Part shown: positions 20,103-31,111 of the stretch, one piece after another | Numbering within the stretch: the stretch's first letter is position 1 | Layout: the number at the start of each line of letters is the position of its first letter | Translations under genes and position numbers: made by a program | Source of the DNA: Stramenopiles sp. TOSAG23-2 | Taxonomy: Eukaryota; Sar | Assembly: GCA_900128395.1 (NCBI GenBank) | Contig: LT649377.1 | Span: forward strand, 1 to 31,111 | DNA: 31,111 nucleotides | Direction: 5' to 3' | The notes under the pieces: generated by a model | Databases searched by the model: none | What the model saw: only the letters and a program-made list of their open reading frames with translations | What the model was told of the DNA's origin: nothing

Positions 20103-23100
20103 ATGAAAATACGCTTCGCTCCACAAACACGGGGCAGGATGACATTAAGCAAATCAAACATGATAAAATACATTATATGTATCATGGTATTATTGATAAT
20201 CAATTCACTTAATACTACATATGGACGTTCTTTTCAATCAACCACGATACAACATAATAATAAAAATGATAAATTATTATCAACAAATAGTAATAGTCGT
20301 CGTATTAATAGTCAAAAAACATTATTACGTAGTAATCAGAAAAAAATATTACAACAGCAAGAGGCCAATGCAAACAATCCAATCAGTACAATGCCAAGCG
20401 ATGCAAATGAGAACGATAACACTAAATTTAATCATGGCGTAAAAAACAATAATGTCCCTTCCAGTGTACAGGATCATACGCAAAAGAATCCAGTAACCGA
20501 ACCTCGACGTGTTTTTCCAAATAATATACGTCCTTTAAATAGTGCTGTTGAAGATACAGCAGCACCTGTCACCCCGACCAAAGATCTTCCCGTTTTTCCA
20601 CCAGAGGAAGGTCCGGTATCTTTACGTATTACACGGCGGGATAGTACTTCCATTACGTTGGCATGGGATGCACCACCTGGCAAGTTACCAACTTTGTATA
20701 ATTTATTAATGGATCGTGTCTCCGTCTATTCTGGATCACAAAAAAGTTATTCACAAACTGGGCTTACGGCGGAGAAATGCTACGTGTTTCAAGTCGCTGC
20801 CTATGTTGATGGGAGATGGACACGTTTTACCAAACCAAAATATACATCAAGTTTGGAGAACGATGTGGAAGTAGAAAAATTAGATGAGCAAAATGCCGAG
20901 TTGCGTAATATATTGGAAAAACAAGCACTTGCAAAAGTGCAAGGAAATGCATGTTTATTAGAAACAGTGACAAATGCAAATGTTATCTATGGGGATCATG
21001 CAAGTGGTGGTGGTTCCGTTGAATACAATGCCGAAGTAGCAGATACGTCTATTACGGGTGTAGAAGCATCCGTATTGAATTGTCAAGTTAGTAAATGTTT
21101 ACAAAACAATGGGTTAACGACTACTCTTATAAAACCACGGCAAGGTCATTTAAAATTACGTTTGGATGATGCATCCTATAAATTACGATTTTTAAGTATT
21201 CCGGAAAATTCGCATATATTGGAATTTAACAGCCCATACAATGCCTTTACAAAATCAACCATTAATTTACTTGGATGCCGTGCAAATGAATTGGATGAAG
21301 AAAATCAACAGCGTATTGGTAAAACGGGCGTTGCTGCAAGGAAATGTTTAATGTTAAATTGCACTAGGGAATATAAATTGTATTATTTCTGTGAACCTGG
21401 TGAAGGACCGCCAACACCAGGATATTATGGAATTGATGCATGGAGGCATGATATCAATCGTGCCTCGTATCCAAACCATCGTTTCAATCGATTTGAAGCG
21501 ACGATGAAAGCGACGATATCACCAAAATTGACACCATATTCCGTAGATGAAAAAACAAATAAACAAGTGGATTACAATATGTATTCCCATCGAGGATATC
21601 GAGAACCATTTTATCTATCATTTTTAACACGCTTAGTACGAATCGATGCAACGCCTCATTTTCCCCAATTACTTGGTACTTTCCGTTGTTTAGATTTGCC
21701 AGTAAAATTTAGAGCATCACCAAAACAAGCTAAGGAAGGATTGCAAGATGGAATTTTACCACCATTTCAAGTCACTGGCAGTACCGTATCAACTATTAGT
21801 CAAATGAAAACTGACGGCGATGCATTTTCATCCCTGTACATGGGAACAATTACGGAAGCTATATCGACTGATTTAGAAGCTTATTTAGATGGTTTTAAAG
21901 GATTTGCCATAGATAATGAATGGGTACGTGGTATAACGTTTCAATTAATTCATGGACTTGGTGTTGGTAACCACGCATATGGTTTGCACCACAATGATTT
22001 ATTAACAATGTCAAATATACGATTGAAACAATATCCACGCGAAGCGAAAGGTGTTCGTAAATATTGGTGTTATAAATTAAATGATTTAGTATTGAGTGGT
22101 GATGGTTGTGGTAATCCTACTAGTAAAGTAGATATTCCATCTTATAATGGAGATCCAAAAGAAAAAGCAACAAGTCATGAACAATCAAAAAGTAGTGGTG
22201 ATGGAAGTGGAAGTGGTGATGGCAGCGGCGAGAAAGCGAAAGGGAAAAACAATGCTGCAACTTCCTTTTTAGAAACAAGTATTTTTGAAATGCATGGTTT
22301 GAATGAACCAAATCGTATAGTCGTGGATCCTGATAAGCCACCGCCAAAATCAGCAGCAGAAATTGCCATGTTAAATATCCAACATCGATGTGTTGGTGGT
22401 GTTGTGAAGACAGTGCCGGCAGATGAATTACCATCCAATGTATGTAGTTCAGGGGATAAAGTTGATAAAGGAGATGGTAAAGTAGATCCTGATAAGAATA
22501 GGAGAAAAGGTATTGGTAGTTCTAGTGTAGCAAACACGGATCAGCAACCGCCTACTCCAGCTGAGGCACCGCAGAATAAAATGGGAGAAATTGATCCAAC
22601 CGATCCATCTGCATCTGATACTAAAATACGAACTTCATGGTGTATACCTGCAGATTCCGTAGATGGCATGCAAGTAAAATTACATAATTTTGGCACTGCC
22701 GTATTGAAAAAGAAAAACATTGAATTTTGGAAAAAAGGATATACGTTCCCAAATTTACCATGGAATGACGATTTAACGGATGTAGCAATAGTATTATGTG
22801 GATACGTAGCATCCCACATGGCAACATTTGATTTGCGTGGACGTGATTTATGTACAAAAATGAAAAATGGATATTACCAAGAAAATCCATTACATGCACT
22901 TCGACATCCATATTTTGATGATTATTTAACAAAAGAGCAAATGCCTTTAGCAGAGCGCAACAATTATATATATACACCAAAACCAGGGTGTGATTGTGAC
23001 AAAAAGAAAAAAGCACGTTATGCATTACCAGGTAATGATGCCAATAAAAAAGCGGGACGAGAACATTTTGAAGATGGTCTTAAATTGAAGATGGACAAGG

Positions 23101-23531
23101 TCATGCCATCGAAAATTGCTTCTAAAAAATCACGGCAACAATATATGGCTGCCGGTCATACACCATTACGTATTAAATTGATGAATTTAACAAAGCCTGG
23201 TGGGGAAAGTCCTTTGACACCATGGATTGTTGAAAAGCGAGGTGCAAAATTAGATGTTAGTGTTCTAGTTGAATGGAAGCCTTATAAAGGCTCTAAATAC
23301 TACAATTTATTATTAGATGGTGTATCCGTTTACTCTGGTCCTAAAACGGTATTTCAATTGAATAATTTACGAGAAACTAAATGTTATCGTATTGCAGTTG
23401 CTGCATTTGTACAAGATAAAAAGAAAGATTTAAATGGTAAAAATAAAGATGGTGGTAAAGATATAGGACATTGGACGCCACCAAGTCATAGTTTGCATAT
23501 TAACAGTTGTGGTTTGAGGAGTGATGCGTGA
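20103..23531 (+). CDS. Secreted or membrane-anchored protein bracketed by two FN3-like domains
   Basis: The 1142-residue intronless frame starts at ATG 20103. A hydrophobic segment at 21-35 (KYIICIMVLLIINSL), followed by NTTYGRS, looks like a signal peptide; in-frame Met13 and Met20 would give a more standard one. Residues about 40-165 are Asn/Gln-rich. The first FN3-like domain lies at about 168-250, and a short coiled-coil segment (about 254-282) follows. Next come about 500 residues with paired Cys that I do not recognise, a Gly/Ser/Lys-rich linker (about 695-720), a further Cys-containing part and a second FN3-like domain (about 1020-1138). Both FN3 copies contain YNLL.D.VSVYSG and a CY.x.VAA.V strand. 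FN3 domains usually mediate adhesion or carbohydrate/protein contacts, so a cell-surface or wall role is likely, but this is inference. Confidence 0.88.
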   Translation: MKIRFAPQTRGRMTLSKSNMIKYIICIMVLLIINSLNTTYGRSFQSTTIQHNNKNDKLLSTNSNSRRINSQKTLLRSNQKKILQQQEANANNPISTMPSDANENDNTKFNHGVKNNNVPSSVQDHTQKNPVTEPRRVFPNNIRPLNSAVEDTAAPVTPTKDLPVFPPEEGPVSLRITRRDSTSITLAWDAPPGKLPTLYNLLMDRVSVYSGSQKSYSQTGLTAEKCYVFQVAAYVDGRWTRFTKPKYTSSLENDVEVEKLDEQNAELRNILEKQALAKVQGNACLLETVTNANVIYGDHASGGGSVEYNAEVADTSITGVEASVLNCQVSKCLQNNGLTTTLIKPRQGHLKLRLDDASYKLRFLSIPENSHILEFNSPYNAFTKSTINLLGCRANELDEENQQRIGKTGVAARKCLMLNCTREYKLYYFCEPGEGPPTPGYYGIDAWRHDINRASYPNHRFNRFEATMKATISPKLTPYSVDEKTNKQVDYNMYSHRGYREPFYLSFLTRLVRIDATPHFPQLLGTFRCLDLPVKFRASPKQAKEGLQDGILPPFQVTGSTVSTISQMKTDGDAFSSLYMGTITEAISTDLEAYLDGFKGFAIDNEWVRGITFQLIHGLGVGNHAYGLHHNDLLTMSNIRLKQYPREAKGVRKYWCYKLNDLVLSGDGCGNPTSKVDIPSYNGDPKEKATSHEQSKSSGDGSGSGDGSGEKAKGKNNAATSFLETSIFEMHGLNEPNRIVVDPDKPPPKSAAEIAMLNIQHRCVGGVVKTVPADELPSNVCSSGDKVDKGDGKVDPDKNRRKGIGSSSVANTDQQPPTPAEAPQNKMGEIDPTDPSASDTKIRTSWCIPADSVDGMQVKLHNFGTAVLKKKNIEFWKKGYTFPNLPWNDDLTDVAIVLCGYVASHMATFDLRGRDLCTKMKNGYYQENPLHALRHPYFDDYLTKEQMPLAERNNYIYTPKPGCDCDKKKKARYALPGNDANKKAGREHFEDGLKLKMDKVMPSKIASKKSRQQYMAAGHTPLRIKLMNLTKPGGESPLTPWIVEKRGAKLDVSVLVEWKPYKGSKYYNLLLDGVSVYSGPKTVFQLNNLRETKCYRIAVAAFVQDKKKDLNGKNKDGGKDIGHWTPPSHSLHINSCGLRSDA

Positions 23532-24381
23532 TTATCTGCACCGGTTTTTGTGGAGCGAAGCGTAATGTTTAATATATTATATGCCTTTTTTGTAATAATA
23601 ATATAATAATGTACTGTTTTTATGTATGTATGATGTATTTATTTTTGATCGCATAATGCTATGTACCTGCTATGCCCCTCACACAGCTGACGACAGCCTT
23701 TTTAATTTTAGAAACGTAAATAAACAGTATAGAAAAACGCAGCATTTTAATTTAGCAGTACATGCTATTGTGCTTGCAAGGTGTGACGGTGTGACGGTGC
23801 AAAAAAACAACAGAAGGGCAAACAGGAAGAACTTAAGAAATTTCTTATATTTGTCCAAATTCTTGAATATCCGATTTTATTAGCTAGATTGGTTATAATG
23901 CATCAATGTTTTGTAAAGTATGTTGGGTCTATTTATATAATAATACTTTTCCATATATTTTCCATTAATTGTATGATTATACTACCCAAATATGACATTT
24001 TGATTTTCTATTAAAACGTAGAAGACTTGTTATGGTTGAAAATAAAATAACACTATACTAACAAAGGAAAAAGAAGTTAGAAGCTTGTGGTAATAATAAT
24101 ATCTTAATTCTTAACCACTAACCACTATAACCCTACTACTTATTATTATATAATAATACCTAATACCAGACTACTATAGACTATATAGACTATATATATA
24201 ATATAATACTATATAATTAATAATAATAATAATAGATATGATACACACGTAACATACATACACTATAAATCAGGAATTTACACGTATATACATACAAGCA
24301 GAATAATAATTAAATATCTCTTGTATCATTGATAAAATCAATAATAATAGATAACATTTTTGAATCATACACTCTTTCAAT
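23532..24381. other. Intergenic region between the FN3-protein and NIPA-like genes
   Basis: It starts with a CTGCACCG...TTTGTGGAGCG motif five bases after the TGA. A GTGTGACG repeat (about 23781-23798) and long AT-rich tracts near 24130-24240 follow. An open frame at 23626-23883 has no protein-like features. Confidence 0.55.
23536..23557 (+). promoter_or_regulatory. 3'UTR motif CTGCACCG..TTTGTGGAGCG, single copy
   Basis: The motif lies directly after the stop codon of the FN3-protein gene. The same motif follows the stop codon of the next gene in several copies (25983-26250). Its position suggests an mRNA 3' element; function is inferred only from placement and recurrence. Confidence 0.35.
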
Positions 24382-25979
24382 ATGGAAGGATGGTTATTAG
24401 GCGTATTGTTGACTATTGTTTCAGCTGCCGGATCGACAACGGGGTTAATATTGCAAAAAATGGCACATGTAAAAGAAGAAGAAAATCGAAATATTCAGAA
24501 TATTAGCAATGTTGACGAGGTAGTAGAAAATACAACAACGACTGAGTTGCAAGATAATAATGATAATGATGTAAAAAAATGTTTCGGTATGCCATGTAAT
24601 AAATACTTCATCGCAGGGTTCATTATGCTTGTTTTTGTACCTTTACCTTTTGATTTTATTGCTTTAGCAAATGCTGGACAAAGTATTATATTACCTGTTG
24701 GTACAGGCTGTACCGTCATTTTTGGACAGATTTTAGGTAAGTATATCTCATATATATATATATATGTTTTCATATTGAATATCGCTTTCAATTCTTTTCT
24801 TTTAATTTGAAACGACCAAAAAAAAATTAAAACAAACCTAACAATGTAAATCACTATGTACTGTACTTGCTATATACATGATCAAACGATAATTATATAT
24901 ATATTGTTATTATTATTATAGCACCGAAAGTTTTAAATGAAAGCTTGACTAGATTAGATATTGTTGCAACATTTTTGATTACCATTGGTGTTTTTATATC
25001 AACACTCACAGGTACGCATAAATCACCTGTATATACATCCAATGAATTATTACGTTTATATACGTTGCCACCAATTATCATAACAATCACTTTTATTGTC
25101 ATAACAACTACAATTTGTATATTATTTACACACTATGAAACAATAATTATAAATCAATGTATAAAACGAAATATTCAATTCCCAGAATCATTAAAAATAC
25201 CTATATTAGCATATATTCCATCAGCACTTGGTGCATTGCAAATAATGGTATTTAAAATGGTTGGTGAATTAACAAAAAATACATTTGAAGGATATGATGA
25301 AACTTATATTGAAAAAGAAACGGAAAATACAACGACAATCCAAATAACTAAAACAAGAAAAGTTCATGTAAATGAATTTGCAAATCCATTGTTATGGATA
25401 TGTTTATTATTTGTAATTACATTGGCCATCGGACAATTATCATATTTAAATCGTGGATTAGCAAAATATAATGCGATAAAGTTTTTACCAACGTATAACA
25501 CGTTGTTGTTGATGGTTGGTGTTACATGTGGTGCTATTTATTTTCAAGAATACAATGCATTTCACCCTGTATTTTTTCCTATTGGTGTATTATTTGAAAT
25601 GAGTGGTATATTAGCCTTAAGTTGGAAATCAAAAGATGACGTAGAGAAGGAGCATGAAAAAAAAAAGAGAGATAAGAATAAGACGAAGAAAGATGTTATT
25701 ACGTATGGTAGTAGTAGTAGCAGTGATGAAGATGAGGAAGAAGGAATGAAAGATGCTTCAAAGAATGCGTCATCTTCACCATTACAATCGATTAAACGTA
25801 TGATACCACGTTCACATGAAAAAATTTATCCTGCAACAACTACAGCAGATAATATTATTAATAACACCAAAAACAAGAAGAAGAAAAATGAAGATAATAA
25901 TCATTTGTTGGAAAAAGAAGAAGACGATGATGGTTATGATACAGTTATTGTGAAAAAAGAATCAAAGGAAACGATCTAG
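24382..25979 (+). CDS. NIPA-like (DMT superfamily) putative magnesium transporter
   Basis: Exons 24382-24736 and 24922-25979 join in phase 1 over a GTAAGT/TAG intron, giving 470 residues. The N-terminus (GWLLGVLLTIVSAAGSTTGLILQKMAH) is the first span of NIPA/DMT proteins. The block ALANAGQSIILPVGTGCTVIFGQILAPKVLNE followed by LTRLDIVATFLITIGVFIS matches the NIPA order (P-x-x-x-x-P-x-G span, then a NE-L motif and a further span). About nine hydrophobic segments are visible. An acidic insert lies between spans 1 and 2, and a Lys/Asp/Glu/Ser-rich cytosolic tail of about 125 residues ends the protein. NIPA proteins move Mg2+ and related cations across plasma or endosomal membranes; the cation here is inferred from family. 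The exon join restores the NIPA motif, which supports the intron. Confidence 0.85.
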
Positions 25980-25982
25980 CTA

Positions 25983-26250
25983 CCTGCACCATGTGTTACC
26001 TGCACCGTATTTGTGGAGCGCTCTACCTGCACCGTGTGTTACCTGCATCGTGTTTGTGGAGCGCTCTACTTGCACCGTGTTTGTGGAGTGGAGCGTATTA
26101 GTATCATGTGTTTTAAAACGATATGATACCACCATGTATATGTGATCTACTTTTATAAAAACGTAAAGTGCAAATGGTGAGAAACACGAAAAGGGTGTAT
26201 GATGTATGACGTATTTGTGGTGGGTACCTGCACCGTGTTTGTGAAGTGGG
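25983..26250. repeat. Cluster of CTGCACCG..TTTGTGGAGCG motifs after the NIPA-like stop codon
   Basis: The phrase CCTGCACCGTGT (or a one-base variant) recurs at about 25983, 25999, 26026, 26042, 26070 and 26227, mostly followed by TTTGTGGAG(C/T)G. The cluster begins four bases after the TAG at 25977-25979. Confidence 0.8.
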
Positions 26251-26428
26251 GTGTATTAGTATCATTTGTTTAGGTGCAATAAACACTCACACATTTTGAA
26301 AAATTTTAATCAAATAATTAGATCATAAAAATTCTTTTTTTTTAAAAATGTGATATGAATGATACCACCATGTATATGATCTACTTTTATAAAAACGTAA
26401 AGTGCAAATGGTGAGAAACACGAAAAGG
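26123..26428. repeat. Dispersed direct repeat, about 70 bp
   Basis: Bases 26123-26195 recur at 26359-26428, both running from GATACCACCATGTATATG to AACACGAAAAGG, with a two-base indel. Upstream of each lies a CCTGCACCGTGTTTGTG..GTATTAGTATCAT segment. The whole unit (motif plus block) appears duplicated with an insertion at about 26277-26345 in the second copy. Confidence 0.85.
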
Positions 26429-26803
26429 AAGACTTGTGTGGGGTATTAATAACGTGATTTGTAGTGGTGGTGCGGTGGTGGAGATCTTAAGTTTATAAAA
26501 GAGTTTTATTGAATTAAAAATTTTAATAAGTTAAGAAAGTATTTTATTTTACATTACAACATAATTTTACATTTTCCAGTGTGTGTATGTGTGTGTGTAG
26601 CTTTACAGGGGCTCGCTTTCAATTTTTGTTCAAAAAAAGTCGATTTTCGAAGTGGTTTTTTTTGAATGAACGAAGAAAAAACAAAATTAATAGAAATATA
26701 TATATAGAAATATAACTAAGAATAACAACAATACGAAAGGCATATCTACGATATATATATATTGAAGAAAGTGAACAATTAAACAGAAAGACGATATAAC
26801 ACG

Positions 26804-27721
26804 ATGGCATCATTAACAACCAAACCACCACATGCAAAACGACAACGTACGACGTTAAAACCAGCAACGATTGAAGGGTTAAAACAAAAACGGGCACCAC
26901 CACCTATTAAGATTGGTATATTAGTTTTACCAGCTGGATTTGAATCTGCCTGCGGGATCTTGTTAAATATATTACAATATTTGAATATTAAAACATTATG
27001 TAATGTGAAACGATCTTCTTTAATACAACAATGTAGAAAAGCATTTGGATCAGATGATTTTGAGCGTGTACGTGATATAGCATTGAGTATTGATTATGAA
27101 GGTAGAAGAAGTATAAATGAGTTGATACTAACACATCCAGCGAGAAGACTTTATTTATTAATTGAAAGATATCGAACAGAATTTCCACGTGGTACACCTA
27201 TCGTATGTGCATGTCGATACGGACGTATGAATGATGTAGAACTATTTGTTTCTCTTCATCCTTTTCACAAGTATATCACTAATCGTGATGTGAATGGCTA
27301 CAGAGATGATATGACATTGAAAGATATGGTAAATCAAGTCGGTAGAACTAGTTATGGTTATAAATATACACCTTTAATGGCAGCTGCATACGGCGAACAT
27401 TTCCAAGTAGTTAAATATTTGATTGAACAAGGTGAAGCTGATCCTAATATTGCAAATAGTTATGGATCGAATGCATTACATTATGCAGCATGGAAGAACA
27501 GAACAAATACTGATTTGATTCAATTGTTATTAACTCATATGACTCTTGATAGCATTAATAAGAAGGAGAGGGACGGGTGGACTCCCCTGGACTATGCATA
27601 TGAAAATAATCATAGTCCACTTCGCCAAGAGATCATTGCACTTTTACGTTCAAAAGGTGGAAAAGCAAATCGTTATGATGAAAATGGTAGATTAGTAGGA
27701 AGACGTAGAATAGCGATTTAA
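26804..27721 (+). CDS. Ankyrin-repeat protein with a basic N-terminus
   Basis: The 305-residue intronless frame starts MASLTTKPPHAKRQRTTLK, a basic stretch that could be a nuclear localisation signal. A helical region with LNILQYLNIKTLCNVKRSS (about 48-66) resembles the start of F-box-like or leucine-rich helices, but weakly. Ankyrin-type repeats begin at about 130 (TPIVCACRYGRMNDVELFV). They continue at 188 (TPLMAAAYGEHFQVVKYLIEQG), 221 (NALHYAAWKNRTNTDLIQLLL) and 258 (GWTPLDYAYENNHSPLRQEIIALL). All keep the TPLxxA or ALHYAA turn and following helix. Ankyrin repeats bind partner proteins; no catalytic domain is present, so the partner and role are unknown. It converges on the tubulin gene, 341 bases away. 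Confidence 0.88.
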   Translation: MASLTTKPPHAKRQRTTLKPATIEGLKQKRAPPPIKIGILVLPAGFESACGILLNILQYLNIKTLCNVKRSSLIQQCRKAFGSDDFERVRDIALSIDYEGRRSINELILTHPARRLYLLIERYRTEFPRGTPIVCACRYGRMNDVELFVSLHPFHKYITNRDVNGYRDDMTLKDMVNQVGRTSYGYKYTPLMAAAYGEHFQVVKYLIEQGEADPNIANSYGSNALHYAAWKNRTNTDLIQLLLTHMTLDSINKKERDGWTPLDYAYENNHSPLRQEIIALLRSKGGKANRYDENGRLVGRRRIAI

Positions 27722-27880
27722 ATATTAGTGTATTAACATAAAATTACAAATACAATATAATTTTTTTCAATAAACAAAGTAACTTTAATCTTATTACACT
27801 ACACATTTTACTTTCCTTACATCGCTACATAGATACACAATATACAATCAGCTCCTACCATTTGCATACACAATATAACA

Positions 27881-31095
<3,215 letters not shown>

Positions 31096-31111
31096 ATGCG
31101 TGAATTAGTAC
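31096..31111 (+). CDS. TUBB: Start of a second beta-tubulin gene, cut by the window edge
   Basis: The last 16 bases, ATGCGTGAATTAGTAC, are identical to the first 16 coding bases of the beta-tubulin on the other strand and read MRELV. The preceding CAAAACAAAACAAAAAACACC leader also matches that gene's 5'UTR. The rest lies beyond the window, so integrity cannot be judged. Confidence 0.85.

Larger units (their letters stand above)
25980..26803. other. Intergenic region with repeated 3'UTR-type units
   Basis: It consists of several copies of the CTGCACCG..TTTGTGGAGCG motif (25983-26250), a duplicated block (26123-26195 and 26359-26428), a TG-run at 26580-26600 and an AT-rich leader for the ankyrin gene. 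No gene is supported. Confidence 0.6.

Overview
The window is a visibly AT-rich nuclear chromosome segment of a eukaryotic microbe. Introns are short and GT-AG with strong GTAAGT/GTATGT donors. TAA, TAG and TGA all end genes, so the standard code fits. The beta-tubulin sequence looks most like stramenopile tubulins (diatom or other ochrophyte, or oomycete), so I infer a stramenopile. No bacterial operon, CRISPR array, rRNA or convincing tRNA was seen.

Layout. 2-271 (+) is the C-terminal end of an unknown gene. 1356-4155 (-) is a three-exon MFS-like membrane protein whose frame is broken by an exact 118-bp tandem duplication. 4156-7290 is repeat-rich and holds an exact 129-bp duplication, a ClC-channel CBS-domain remnant (5385-5663), two long hairpin elements, a 131-bp-period duplication, a 37-bp tandem repeat and a minisatellite. 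7291-8234 (+) is a J-domain/IQ-motif protein with a one-base frameshift. 8944-16144 (+) is a single four-exon gene for a membrane protein of about 2316 residues with internal repeats, a fibronectin type II domain, a Cys-rich cluster and EF-hand-like units. 16718-18655 (-) is a CaMKK-like kinase with an acylation-type N-terminus. 18656-20102 holds a third hairpin element. 20103-23531 (+) is a secreted protein bracketed by two related FN3-like domains. 24382-25979 (+) is a NIPA/DMT-type transporter. 26804-27721 (+) is an ankyrin protein. 28063-29406 (-) is beta-tubulin. At 31096 (+) a second beta-tubulin begins, so two tubulin genes lie head to head across an inverted duplication that carries matching 5'UTR introns.

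The genes do not form one pathway. Several have calcium or membrane themes: the EF-hand membrane giant, the CaMKK-like kinase, the IQ protein, the NIPA-like transporter and the ClC remnant. This may be coincidence. The strongest novelty candidates are the giant membrane protein, the secreted FN3-bracketed protein, the hairpin/dispersed-motif repeat families and the head-to-head tubulin pair. At least five perfect tandem duplications of 109-150 bp, plus a sixth with 95-bp perfect arms, are either very recent events or assembly joins. They matter because one of them breaks a gene.
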